Part shown: positions 36,411 to 45,450 of the stretch, one piece after another | How the letters are laid out: the number at the start of each line of letters is the position of its first letter | How positions within the stretch are numbered: position 1 is the first letter of the stretch | Assembly (NCBI GenBank): GCA_024641475.1 | Contig: JAHECZ010000020.1 | Location: forward strand, 1 to 48,597 | Length of the DNA stretch: 48,597 bases | DNA from: Gammaproteobacteria bacterium | Lineage (GTDB): Bacteria; Pseudomonadota; Gammaproteobacteria; UBA6429; Thiohalophilaceae | Direction: 5' to 3' | Made by a program: the position numbers and the translations under genes | The notes under the pieces: model-generated | The model's input: the letters and a program-made list of their open reading frames with translations, nothing else | Told to the model about the DNA's origin: nothing | Database searches by the model: none

Positions 36411-36477
36411 GATAATTTTCGTCGGTAATTCAGCGCGAGCCAGGGATATCCACCTAAGGAAAATTATCGTTTTACCG
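36411..36477 (+). repeat. Interleaved inverted repeats, possible RNA pseudoknot, before the PhnD-like gene
   Basis: GATAATTTTC (36411-36420) is complementary to GAAAATTATC (36459-36468), and CGGTAA (36423-36428) to TTACCG (36472-36477). The order is A, B, A', B', which is the arrangement of an H-type pseudoknot rather than a simple hairpin. It starts right after the mnmG stop. Confidence 0.5.
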
Positions 36478-36533
36478 ATATAGGTAAGACACTCTTGCAG
36501 AGATCCCGTTTTCAGGGACGAATTCACTACACC

Positions 36534-37358
36534 ATGCGATTAATATGGAATTTAACTTCGGCGATATGGCTACTCGGGGCAGCGTCACTCGTATGGGCTG
36601 AGGTAAAGCCAATACGATTTGGTTCCGTCGCGATGGATACGCCCGCGGTCATGCAGCAACGGCTCAAGCCTTTGACGGCCTATCTCAGTGATGTACTCAA
36701 ACGACCGGTGGTATTACGACTGTCACCGGATATGCCCAGCGCAATTCGCAGTGTGGCTAACGGTGAAGTTGAGTTGGCATATTTGACGCCGGTGGCGTAT
36801 CTCAATTCACACCAGCAAGGTAAGAGTCAGTTGATCGTAAAGGTTGTCACGGATCAGCAGCCTTCATTCAAACTGGTCATTGTCGTTCGCGATGACAGTA
36901 GCATCAGGTCAGTACAGGATTTGGCGGGAAAGCGCTTCGCCTTTGGTGACCGCGCCGCAATTTTGCAACGGGCGGTAGTCGCCGCCGCCGACATGCCCTT
37001 GGAGCGTCTGGGGAGTTATGATTTTCTGGATCACTACGACAATATCGTACGCGGGGTACTCAACAAGGATTACGACGCCGGGATTCTTACCGATCTCGAA
37101 GCCTATCGTTGGCAAGAGCGTGGTGTGCGAATTGTATATAGCTCTGCGGATTTGCCACCGTATAACATAACCGCCAGCAGTGTGGTCAATGCGGAGCTGT
37201 ACGCTACACTGCGGCAAGCATTTCTGGCGCTGGATATAAACAAGCCTGAACACCGTCCTATTATCGAGTCTTTAGGCAAGCATTACACGGGTTTTGCGCC
37301 GACCAGTGATGCGGAATACGATGTCATTCGCAAGCTCATCAAGCCATTTCAAAAATAA
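36534..37358 (+). CDS. PhnD-like periplasmic phosphate/phosphonate-type binding protein
   Basis: 274 residues from ATG 36534 with a signal peptide ending SLVWA-EVK. The mature part is a type 2 periplasmic binding fold of the PhnD/PF12974 family: PIRFGSVAMDTPAVMQQRLKPL, then ELAYLTPVAYL, then SSIRSVQDLAGKRFAFGD. No permease or ATPase gene is near. Instead a hybrid sensor kinase follows immediately with overlap potential, so it probably acts as a ligand-binding partner of the kinase rather than a transporter part. The ligand is unknown. Confidence 0.88.
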   Translation: MRLIWNLTSAIWLLGAASLVWAEVKPIRFGSVAMDTPAVMQQRLKPLTAYLSDVLKRPVVLRLSPDMPSAIRSVANGEVELAYLTPVAYLNSHQQGKSQLIVKVVTDQQPSFKLVIVVRDDSSIRSVQDLAGKRFAFGDRAAILQRAVVAAADMPLERLGSYDFLDHYDNIVRGVLNKDYDAGILTDLEAYRWQERGVRIVYSSADLPPYNITASSVVNAELYATLRQAFLALDINKPEHRPIIESLGKHYTGFAPTSDAEYDVIRKLIKPFQK

Positions 37359-37392
37359 GATTAATTATGTCTGCCTGTCAGCAATTAGATTT

Positions 37393-40017
37393 ATGCTAAC
37401 TCTGCAAAATAAATTGGTGCAAATAAAAACAAGATTGGCAGGGTTAGTGCCGCGACGCCTGAGTACACAGCTGATTCTGTTATTTTCGTTATTACTGGTC
37501 GTCTCGATGAGTGTGTTTACACTTTCAGTGATGAATCAGGAAGTTGAACAAATCACTGCAGCGAAAAAACTCCAGGCGCATGTCTTTGTCAACAATCTGG
37601 CAGCGACGAGCGGCGATTATCTGTTGAGTCGGGATTATTCATCTATCGAAAACATGTTGTTGCGCGCCATTGAGTTTCCGGGAGTTAAGGAAATTCAGGT
37701 TTGTGATGGCGAGGGTAAACGCCTGGGCGACGTGATGCGCGACAAGCACGGCAAGATCAGGATTCGCTATGGTGAGCCCAATTTGATTATGCCCGCAGGA
37801 CATGAGCACACCATGCTGATGGCCGATGGAAATATGGTGTTATGGCAGCCGGTTATTTTGGGCAATTTGCTTGGATGGGTTAAGCTGACATTTGGAATGG
37901 AAGATATATTGCAAACGCAACAACGCGTCTGGAATAGTAATGTCACTGTGGGTATCGCCAATATTTCTATTGCTGCGCTGCTACTTGTTTTACTGATACG
38001 TCGACCGTTACTGTCAATTAAAAAATATACAGAATTTGCCGATCAACTTGACAGTGCGGCAGGTAAGCAGGTTGTTGTCAACAAACAATCGCTTGAACTT
38101 GAACATCTGGGCAATGCCTTAAACTATGTGTCATTGCGTTTACAGGCGCAAAGCAAGGAAATTGCGCATGCGGTGACAGAACTGGAAAGACTGGCATCAT
38201 TCCCGGAAAATAATCCGAATATCGTTTTATCAATGGATCTGCACGGTGACATCGTTTATCTGAATCCGCATGGTAAAAACATGCTGCAACAACTGGGCCT
38301 GGGAGAAGATCAAATACTTCAGCTGTTTCCAACGAACCACCGGGAAATTATCAGCACCTGTCTGGAGCAGGGAATAACCTTGCGTGCAATGGAAGTAACC
38401 TGTCAGGACCATGAGTTATTGTGGACTTGTGCGCCAGTCGCGGGGCAGGCCGGCGTGCATTGCTACGCGCATGATATAACGGCAAAGAAACGCGCTGAGC
38501 AACAGGTGAAGGCCGCGATGCTTGAGAAGCTTTCCGCCGAAACCGCCAATAATGCCAAGAGCTCATTTCTGGCGCATATGAGTCACGAAATTCGCACACC
38601 GTTAACGGCAATAATTGGTTTTTCGGAGTCGTTACTCGACAGCGACCAGACCATGAGTGAACGAGTCGAGACAATCCATCATGTAATTCATGCTGGCAAG
38701 CACCTGATGAATATCATCAACGATATTCTGGATCTTTCCAAAATAGAAGCAGAAAAACTCGAGCTGGATATTGGTAAAGTCGCATTGTTCAATTTACTGC
38801 ATGATATTAAATCGCTGGCAGGTCTGCATGCGGAAGACAAAGGCATCACACTTTTATTCAAATATGACTTTCCCCTGCCAGAACATATTCTTACAGACGC
38901 CTTGCGCCTGAAACAGATTTTGTTAAATCTGGTGAGTAATGCCATCAAATTTACCGAAAAGGGCACGGTCTTGCTGCATGTGAAAATGTCACCTGACTCG
39001 CAACATATTCAATTCGATGTGCTCGATACCGGGATTGGTATCAGCAAGGAAAAGCAGGCGCGCCTTTTCCAGTCATTTGCGCAGGCAGATTCTTCCACGA
39101 CGCGTGAATATGGTGGAACCGGCCTGGGCTTGTATTTATCCCAGATGCTGGCTAAAAAACTCGGTGGCCAGATAAGTCTGGAGAGTGAACCGGGGAAAGG
39201 CAGTTGCTTTAGTGTAATGGTGAGTTGTGGATCAAGTGATGAAATTAAAATGCTGCATGTGGAACCGCGAATTCAGCGTGAAGTATCTGGTGATCAGAAT
39301 CAGATAGTGCAGGCGACGGGTGAGATATTGCTGGCCGAAGACAATGAGAACAATCAACGTTTAATCAGTCTGTTTATTCGAAAACTGGGTGCAAAGGTTG
39401 TCATTGCCAACAATGGTGCCGAAGCGGTATCCATGGCCATGGAAGGTAAATACGATCTGATATTAATGGATATGCAAATGCCGGTGATGGATGGTATCGA
39501 AGCGATGCGGCAATTGCGCGCACGGGGTTACCAGGGTGCCATCGTGTCGCTCACAGCTAACGCGATGCAAGCCGATGTCGATGCCTGTATGGCGGCGGGT
39601 TGTAATGAGTTTTTAGCAAAGCCGATTGACCGGGAACAATTTAATCAGCTTGTTCGCCGTTATCTGACGGTTAAAAAATCAGATAGCCATGCGGTTGAGT
39701 CAGAAGCGATATATTCCACATTAATCAATGAGATGCCTGAAATGGTGGATCTGGTGCAGAATTTTATCGAAAAATTTCCCGAAATGATCGCCGAATTGAC
39801 CCGCGCAGTCGACACAGGCGACTGGGTATTGATAAAGCGAAAAGTGCACGATTTGAAAAGCATCGGTGGCAGTTACGGTTTCCCGCAAGTGAGCAAGGTC
39901 GCCGCCAGGATTGAGTTTGAATTGACCAAAAAGAATTATCAGGTTCTGCCGGCCTGTATGACAGAACTGACGCAGTTACAACAACGCATTACTCGGGGTT
40001 CGACGCGTGTTGCCTGA
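37393..40017 (+). CDS. Hybrid sensor histidine kinase with PAS, receiver and HPt domains
   Basis: 874 residues from ATG 37393. Two transmembrane helices (about 21-43 and 193-212) flank a periplasmic sensor of about 150 residues. A PAS domain (about 265-370), HisKA (SFLAHMSHEIRTPLTAIIGF), ATPase domain (LVSNAIKFTEKG, DTGIGI, GGTGLGLYL), receiver (LLAEDNENNQ, LILMDMQMPVMDG, FLAKPID) and a C-terminal HPt (VHDLKSIGGSYGFP) follow. The phosphorelay is complete inside one protein. It is paired with the PhnD-like protein 35 bases upstream. The output regulator is not evident here. Confidence 0.9.
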   Translation: MLTLQNKLVQIKTRLAGLVPRRLSTQLILLFSLLLVVSMSVFTLSVMNQEVEQITAAKKLQAHVFVNNLAATSGDYLLSRDYSSIENMLLRAIEFPGVKEIQVCDGEGKRLGDVMRDKHGKIRIRYGEPNLIMPAGHEHTMLMADGNMVLWQPVILGNLLGWVKLTFGMEDILQTQQRVWNSNVTVGIANISIAALLLVLLIRRPLLSIKKYTEFADQLDSAAGKQVVVNKQSLELEHLGNALNYVSLRLQAQSKEIAHAVTELERLASFPENNPNIVLSMDLHGDIVYLNPHGKNMLQQLGLGEDQILQLFPTNHREIISTCLEQGITLRAMEVTCQDHELLWTCAPVAGQAGVHCYAHDITAKKRAEQQVKAAMLEKLSAETANNAKSSFLAHMSHEIRTPLTAIIGFSESLLDSDQTMSERVETIHHVIHAGKHLMNIINDILDLSKIEAEKLELDIGKVALFNLLHDIKSLAGLHAEDKGITLLFKYDFPLPEHILTDALRLKQILLNLVSNAIKFTEKGTVLLHVKMSPDSQHIQFDVLDTGIGISKEKQARLFQSFAQADSSTTREYGGTGLGLYLSQMLAKKLGGQISLESEPGKGSCFSVMVSCGSSDEIKMLHVEPRIQREVSGDQNQIVQATGEILLAEDNENNQRLISLFIRKLGAKVVIANNGAEAVSMAMEGKYDLILMDMQMPVMDGIEAMRQLRARGYQGAIVSLTANAMQADVDACMAAGCNEFLAKPIDREQFNQLVRRYLTVKKSDSHAVESEAIYSTLINEMPEMVDLVQNFIEKFPEMIAELTRAVDTGDWVLIKRKVHDLKSIGGSYGFPQVSKVAARIEFELTKKNYQVLPACMTELTQLQQRITRGSTRVA

Positions 40018-40147
40018 ACAACTGGCAGACAGCCGAGTCCATGCAACTCGTTTATAAGTAACAGGTCCAGGATACCATCAAAATGATGCGCGCCCGTGCC
40101 GCTGCGTATATCATAGCAAACATCATCAGCTGATTTTCGGAGTAGTC

Positions 40148-40774
40148 ATGAGTTCCGGGCGAGAGGCCTTGCAAAAACTGCAAGAGGGCAATGCGCGCTA
40201 TGTTGCCAAAACAATGAGTCTGGATAACCTGCTAAGTTACAGTCGTCGTGCGGATTTGGTCGCGGGTCAGACACCTATCGCGATCATTCTGGGGTGTTCC
40301 GATTCACGTGTACCGGCGGAGATGGTCTTCGACCAGGGCCTGGGCGATCTGTTTGTCATTCGCGTGGCAGGTAATATTGTGGCGCCTTCGCAATTGGCGA
40401 GTGTGGAATTTGCAGCCGAACGCTATGGAGCGCGACTGGTTGTCGTTCTGGGACATACCCAGTGCGGCGCGATCCTGGCAACGCTGGAAGAGTTACAAAG
40501 TTCCGAGAAACACCGTTCCCCGAATATGAGTTCGATTGTCGATCGCGTACGTCCGTCTGTGGAAGGACTGTTATTGAGCGATACGCTCAAAAAGAATATG
40601 GACGCCCTGATCCATGAAGCGGTACGTGCTAACGTACGAGCTTCAGCCAATCAAATGCGCCATGGTTCCAAAATTCTGGAAGAACTCATCGATAAGAGTG
40701 ACTTATTAGTGGTTGGCGCCGAATATTCATTGGAAACCGGCGTGGTGGATTTCTTTGATGGCTTACCCGATTAA
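40148..40774 (+). CDS. Beta-class carbonic anhydrase
   Basis: 208 residues. The zinc ligands are the Cys of ILGCSDSRVPAEMVFDQ (with the Asp-Arg pair) and His/Cys of VLGHTQCGAI, about 55 residues further on. It interconverts CO2 and bicarbonate in the cytosol. The ribosome site CGGAG precedes the ATG. The C-terminal LLVVGAEYSLETGVVDFF is typical of the clade that includes proteins from aquatic proteobacteria. It lies alone between the kinase and a nuclease-like gene. Confidence 0.95.
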   Translation: MSSGREALQKLQEGNARYVAKTMSLDNLLSYSRRADLVAGQTPIAIILGCSDSRVPAEMVFDQGLGDLFVIRVAGNIVAPSQLASVEFAAERYGARLVVVLGHTQCGAILATLEELQSSEKHRSPNMSSIVDRVRPSVEGLLLSDTLKKNMDALIHEAVRANVRASANQMRHGSKILEELIDKSDLLVVGAEYSLETGVVDFFDGLPD

Positions 40775-40904
40775 AGAAAAATTCGCAATTCGGAGAATAT
40801 AAAAGGCAGCGCAAGGAAGCTGTCAAGCCAACTCCATAATCCGCGCGCACGGTTGCATGCTTGTTGTTGTAATCAGAAAGTCTTCATGACGGATGGAGGT
40901 GTAA

Positions 40905-42290
40905 ATGAAACTCTCCTTTCACGGTGCTGATCGCGGCGTCACTGGTTCCTGCCATCTGCTGGAATGCGCGGGTAAGCGTGTGCTCATTGATTGCGGCATG
41001 TATCAAGGCAGTCGCGAAATGGATGAAGAAAATGCCGGAGCCTTTGGGTTTGAACCAGCCGAAGTCGACTTCGTGCTGCTTACCCATGCGCACCTGGATC
41101 ACTGCGGGCGCTTGCCATTATTGGTAAAGCGCGGTTTTCGTGGCGAAATTATTGCGACCGCAGCAACCCGCGAACTGGCACGTATTATCATGCTCGATGC
41201 GGCGCATCTTGAAGAAGAAGAGGCACGCTATCAGTCACGCAAATCCGCACGTCATGGCAATCACAAACATATCGAGCCTTTATATACCACACTGGATGCA
41301 CTCAACACGCTGGATTATTTTGGGCGGACCGCTCACTACAATAAAGTAGTGGAGCTTGCTCCTGGCTTGCGTGCAGTTTTTCTGGATGCCGGGCACATCC
41401 TCGGTTCGGCCAGTATTGTGATCTATGGCGATGTCGATGGGGAAAAGCGCAGTGTGGTTTTCTCCGGAGATCTTGGCAATGCTGGTCGTATGTTATTGCG
41501 TGATCCCGTTGTACCGCCCAAGGTCGATGTGGTGGTGATGGAAACCACTTATGGGGATCGTCTTCACAAGGCCCTGGTGCCCAGTGTCGATGAACTGTAT
41601 GAGGCGATCACGGCGACATTCAAGCGCGGCGGTAACGTCATTATCCCCACCTTTGCACTGGAACGTGCCCAGGAAATATTGTTTTATCTGCGTGCGGGTT
41701 TGCAACAGGGAAAGTTGCCCGGTTCCATGCAGGTGTTTCTGGATTCGCCGATGGCCATTTCGGCCACTAAAATTTACAAACGTCATCCCGATTGTTATGA
41801 AAGCAAAACAGCCGAGTTATTTCACGAAGGCGAAGATCCATTTGAATTTCCCGGCTTGCATTTTGTGCAGGAAACCGCCGCATCAATGGCATTGAATAGA
41901 ATAACCGGTGGGGCGGTCATCATGGCGGGTTCAGGCATGTGTACCGGTGGTCGGGTGCGCCATCACCTTAAACACAATTTGTGGCGTAACGAATCCAGTG
42001 TGGTATTCGTGGGATTTGCGGCAATGGGCACACTGGCACGCCGCATCATCGACGGTGCGGAACGGGTAACAATATATGGCGAAGATATTCCGGTGCGTTC
42101 GAAGATCTATACCATTAATGGATTTTCTGCACACGCCGATCGCGATGAGTTGCTCGCATGGCAGCAACGCATTCAACCGACGCGTACTTTTCTCGTCCAT
42201 GGCGAAGCAGAGGTGATGCAAAAATTTGCGCAGCGACTGCAGGGTTCAGCGGTGGAGATGCCCGAACGTGGGCAGAGTTTTGAGGTCTAA
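40905..42290 (+). CDS. Metallo-beta-lactamase/beta-CASP RNA-processing-type hydrolase
   Basis: 461 residues. The MBL metal motif is LLTHAHLDHCGRLP (about 57-70), with further ligands in DAGHILGSAS and SGDLGN. The beta-CASP features METTYGDR, SGMCTGGRVRHHL (the GSGM motif) and FSAHADRDELL, and LVHGE at the end, match the YSH1/CPSF-like bacterial family, related to RNase J and archaeal CPSF. No KH domain. It is probably a nuclease for RNA, but the substrate is not known. GGAGGTG precedes the ATG. Confidence 0.92.
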   Translation: MKLSFHGADRGVTGSCHLLECAGKRVLIDCGMYQGSREMDEENAGAFGFEPAEVDFVLLTHAHLDHCGRLPLLVKRGFRGEIIATAATRELARIIMLDAAHLEEEEARYQSRKSARHGNHKHIEPLYTTLDALNTLDYFGRTAHYNKVVELAPGLRAVFLDAGHILGSASIVIYGDVDGEKRSVVFSGDLGNAGRMLLRDPVVPPKVDVVVMETTYGDRLHKALVPSVDELYEAITATFKRGGNVIIPTFALERAQEILFYLRAGLQQGKLPGSMQVFLDSPMAISATKIYKRHPDCYESKTAELFHEGEDPFEFPGLHFVQETAASMALNRITGGAVIMAGSGMCTGGRVRHHLKHNLWRNESSVVFVGFAAMGTLARRIIDGAERVTIYGEDIPVRSKIYTINGFSAHADRDELLAWQQRIQPTRTFLVHGEAEVMQKFAQRLQGSAVEMPERGQSFEV

Positions 42291-42446
42291 TTCGTTATTA
42301 TCAGATTCACTGCACATAACTTAAACAAGACCGTAGGATGGATAAATTACTTACGCACATTCGTCCACAGTTAATCAATAAGTGACTTGCAACCGGGTAT
42401 GTATTTAGGCAGCATCTAGGGGTAGACATAAACACAGGAGGATGTG

Positions 42447-42905
42447 ATGCGATGCACTTTGATGACAATATTATTGACGTTGGGATTGATTTCTACAATG
42501 ACCGCCGAGGCCGCTTTGATCAGTAAAAAAAGCCCGCATTCCGTTGCTGCCACGATGGATAAGATCGAGGCAACACTCAAGGCCAAAGAAGTTTGGGTGG
42601 TGGCACGAGTGAATCATGCGGCAGCAGCCAGGAAAGTTGGCATGGATATGCGGGATACCGAGCTGGTCATCTTCGGCAATCCCAAGCTGGGCACGCCGTT
42701 GATGGTGAACCAGCAATCCACCGCGATGGATCTGCCAATGAAGATTCTGGTTTGGAAAGACGACAAGGGCCAGGTGTGGGTGGGCTATAACGATCCACAG
42801 GAACTGGTAAAAGTTCATGGTCTGACCGGTCAGGATGAAATCATCAAAAAAATGCAGGGCGCACTCGAGAATTTTTCCAATGCAGGAATTGCAGACAAGA
42901 AATAA
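42447..42905 (+). CDS. Periplasmic DUF302 protein
   Basis: 152 residues. Signal peptide ending MTAEA-AL. The mature part (SKKSPHSVAATMDKIEATLKAKEVWVVARVNHAAAARKVG, read as two pieces) matches DUF302, an alpha/beta fold of unknown role, ending before GYNDPQELVK. The ATG at 42447 follows AGGAGG; the adjacent GTG is an alternative. An intrinsic terminator lies 28 bases after the stop. Confidence 0.88.
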   Translation: MRCTLMTILLTLGLISTMTAEAALISKKSPHSVAATMDKIEATLKAKEVWVVARVNHAAAARKVGMDMRDTELVIFGNPKLGTPLMVNQQSTAMDLPMKILVWKDDKGQVWVGYNDPQELVKVHGLTGQDEIIKKMQGALENFSNAGIADKK

Positions 42906-42933
42906 GCAAGGCGTGTGCGTAAATAAATCCGAA

Positions 42934-42957
42934 CCCCGCTTAAAGCGGGGTTTTTTT
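42934..42957. terminator. Bidirectional intrinsic terminator
   Basis: CCCCGCT (42934-42940), TTA-type loop and AGCGGGG (42944-42950) followed by seven T on the plus strand and flanking A before it. It closes both the DUF302 gene and the convergent multicopper-oxidase remnant, whose stop codon starts at its edge. Confidence 0.9.
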
Positions 42958-44011
42958 ATATTGGCAAGTTTAGCGTTGCGAAACTTTTGCCGCTGTCGCG
43001 AGAATTAACCCGAAACTCCATGACAGGTTGAATCAAGTTGTTTTCAGGCAAGGTGTTTGGGCCGGACACATTGACCAGGCGTATCTGCTGGCCACGAAAG
43101 CTGCTGAAATCAATTAATATGTCAGCTGCTTCTCCCGCCGCCAAGGGCAGTGTCTGATGAGCAGAAAAATATATTGCACGATTCAGTCGGCCATGTATCG
43201 TGCCGAGTTGGCCAATCGCTGAGTTGCGCGGAGTATTTCCGGCATCATGCAACAGTAATTGATAATGGGTCGATGCCGAAGCATTAAGCAGACGAAAGCG
43301 ATACGGTCGTGCCTGCACCTCGGCAAAAGGCCAGATTTTGCCATTTACCAATGTATGGCGGTGACTGCCGTCGTTTTCAGAAAGTAATTTGCCAGTAAGT
43401 CTGCCAGTGTCGTCAGCTTCCAGATAACAGTCCTGCATAAGCAAAGGTAATTCGTATTTGTTCAATGCAGCAAGAATTGCCTTGTCCAGCGCATCACGAA
43501 TGATCCATATGCCCACCACCTGGGTGCAGTTGCGATCATGATTTGGATGACGCAATGGCGTGAAATAAGCGGTGGCTGCAGCGGGCAGGTTATTCGGGTA
43601 GGTAACCATGATGGATGGCGCTTCCGGGAAAACCTGTTGTGCCGGTTCCGTCTTTTCATGCGCAACCACTGCGGCAGATGGGTTGGTATTTTCTTTCGGC
43701 AGTCGATCAATCCATTCAATATTGAATGGGTGATCCTGGGTAACTTCAATGACCGGTCCGGGAAATTGTCGGTTAAATCCCGGCATGATGGTTGAAGGCA
43801 AGGCGGCGTGCAGCTGAGCCTCGATGAGGCTAAATGAGACGCGCATGCAAGGCGATAGGGCCTGATTATAGGCGTCAACTTGTAATACGTGAGGCATGAC
43901 CAATTCATCAGTGAATGGTGTTAGCTGTTTGGGCCCGATTGTTGGAGATGACGGAATGGTTCCTCCTTGTCGTTGATACCGTGCCCTGGCCCCATCAGGA
44001 TGAGCAGACAC
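42956..44011 (-). CDS. CotA/bilirubin-oxidase-like protein lacking copper ligands and third domain
   Basis: 351 residues. It aligns by eye with the first two domains of CotA-type oxidases: MPGFNRQFPGPVIEV, then NIEWIDRLP, then VVGIWIIRD, NGKIWPFAEV and PYRFRLLNAS. The HLHGG and WYHDHA copper motifs are replaced by unrelated residues (IMVTYPNNLP, HDRNCTQ), and the third domain with the type 1 site is absent. So it cannot be a multicopper oxidase as written. No signal peptide. The GTG start lacks a ribosome site, whereas AAGGAGG lies four bases before an in-frame ATT at 43957, an alternative start. It could be a decayed gene or a repurposed binding protein; the frame is intact. Confidence 0.7.
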   Translation of the reverse strand: MSAHPDGARARYQRQGGTIPSSPTIGPKQLTPFTDELVMPHVLQVDAYNQALSPCMRVSFSLIEAQLHAALPSTIMPGFNRQFPGPVIEVTQDHPFNIEWIDRLPKENTNPSAAVVAHEKTEPAQQVFPEAPSIMVTYPNNLPAAATAYFTPLRHPNHDRNCTQVVGIWIIRDALDKAILAALNKYELPLLMQDCYLEADDTGRLTGKLLSENDGSHRHTLVNGKIWPFAEVQARPYRFRLLNASASTHYQLLLHDAGNTPRNSAIGQLGTIHGRLNRAIYFSAHQTLPLAAGEAADILIDFSSFRGQQIRLVNVSGPNTLPENNLIQPVMEFRVNSRDSGKSFATLNLPI

Positions 44012-44120
44012 GTTGAAACAATGACTCTACTGCGGAGAATACAGCATTAATAGAAAAGTAATTCACAGCCAAGAATGGGCATATTCACGGTGAAATTGTG
44101 AAAAATTCACAGAAATGAAA

Positions 44121-45245
44121 TCAGCCTGCCACCGATTCCCGGAATTGCTCCTGGATAGTTTCGATTTCAGTGCGGTTAGAAATCAGGGCGTTGACACAAT
44201 CACTATCAAGTTTTTCTCCCGACAGGCGCTGTAATGTTGCAAAGGCTTCGTCGTTGGTCCACGCGTCTTTGTAAGGACGGCGTGAAGTAAGCGCATCAAA
44301 GACATCGGCGACAGCAACAATGCGTGCTTCCAGTGGAATCGCCCCGCCACGTAAACCTTTGGGATAACCCTGGCCATTAACGGCTTCGTGATGGTATTCG
44401 GCGATGTTGCGCAGGATATTAACGTGTTGCAGTGTATCCAGCCCGAAATTCACCAACAAATCATCGATCATGACGCGGCCGCGCTGGGTATGGGTTTGCA
44501 TCACCAGCATTTCCTGATCCGTCAACGAGGCAGGCTTCAGCAAAATATGATCGGGAATACCGATTTTGCCGATATCATGCAACGGCGAATACATGAAGAT
44601 GTGCTCGATGTAGTCATCGTTTAATTGATGTACCGGTGCCAATGCCATGGCAATGAGTCGCGCATAGCGCGACATACGATCCAGATGGGTGCCGGTTTCC
44701 GGATCGCGTTGATGCGCCAGATGCGTCGCAGTGGAAATCGCGCCCATCAGTGAGCGCATGTTGGATAATTCATTTATGACCATCAACGACACGACGTGGC
44801 CGAAAACATCCAGCTGATTTAAAACGGTTTCGGTGAAGACATCGGTATCATAGGAATTAAAAAAAATGAAACCAAAGAACACCCCATTCGAAAACATCGG
44901 CAAGGTATAACTGGCCGCGTAACCTTGGCGGCCGATGCGATGGGTGTGTTCCTGCTGGCCGCCCTCGAAGGTCAGCATGTTGTTTATCACGCGTGGCTTG
45001 CCGGATTTAATAATGGCGGCCAAAGAGGGTGCGTTACGTAAAGGCGCCTGATAATGTGACAGCGGATCATCATCACCGCTGCTGTGCAAATAAGTTTTGA
45101 GCACACCGGTTTGCGGATCATACAGCGCAATCGCAATGCGGGCGATAAACGGCAAATGCGTTTCCACGGCGCGATGGGTATGAACCAGTTTATCGCGTAG
45201 CGGAATATTTTTATTTAATGACTCAAGGGTGTCCTGGTATTCCAT
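44121..45245 (-). CDS. HD-GYP cyclic-di-GMP phosphodiesterase with GAF domain
   Basis: 374 residues. A GAF-type sensor (about 15-160; PFIARIAIALYDPQTGVL, GYAASYTLPMFSNGVFFGF) is followed by HD-GYP. The HD part has ETGTHLDRMSRYARLI and HDIGKIGIPDHILL (about 223), with AEYHHEAVNGQGYPKGL as the GYP loop. It should degrade cyclic-di-GMP in response to a small ligand or redox state. It is a single gene, transcribed toward the multicopper remnant, and together with the RpfG-like protein makes two such enzymes within 11 kb. Confidence 0.9.
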   Translation of the reverse strand: MEYQDTLESLNKNIPLRDKLVHTHRAVETHLPFIARIAIALYDPQTGVLKTYLHSSGDDDPLSHYQAPLRNAPSLAAIIKSGKPRVINNMLTFEGGQQEHTHRIGRQGYAASYTLPMFSNGVFFGFIFFNSYDTDVFTETVLNQLDVFGHVVSLMVINELSNMRSLMGAISTATHLAHQRDPETGTHLDRMSRYARLIAMALAPVHQLNDDYIEHIFMYSPLHDIGKIGIPDHILLKPASLTDQEMLVMQTHTQRGRVMIDDLLVNFGLDTLQHVNILRNIAEYHHEAVNGQGYPKGLRGGAIPLEARIVAVADVFDALTSRRPYKDAWTNDEAFATLQRLSGEKLDSDCVNALISNRTEIETIQEQFRESVAG

Positions 45246-45450
45246 AGGGATGACTCAGTGATAGTCAAATGAGTATGGCCGATGTGTCAGAATATTTCAC
45301 GGTACCGTCAGTCAGGTACACAATGCGAACTCAGCGAAGCGAGCCTGCCGTCCTGAAACCGCAAACAAAGACATACATACATCCGGTGAATTTTCAGCTG
45401 TGATATAAATTCACATTGTGATGCACTGACGATTCGTCGATCATATATAT

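Noticed and set aside
45246-45450. Search for parS or extra DnaA boxes before rsmG
   Set aside because: No TGTTTCACGTGAAACA-like 16-mer or TTATCCACA was found by eye in this gap.
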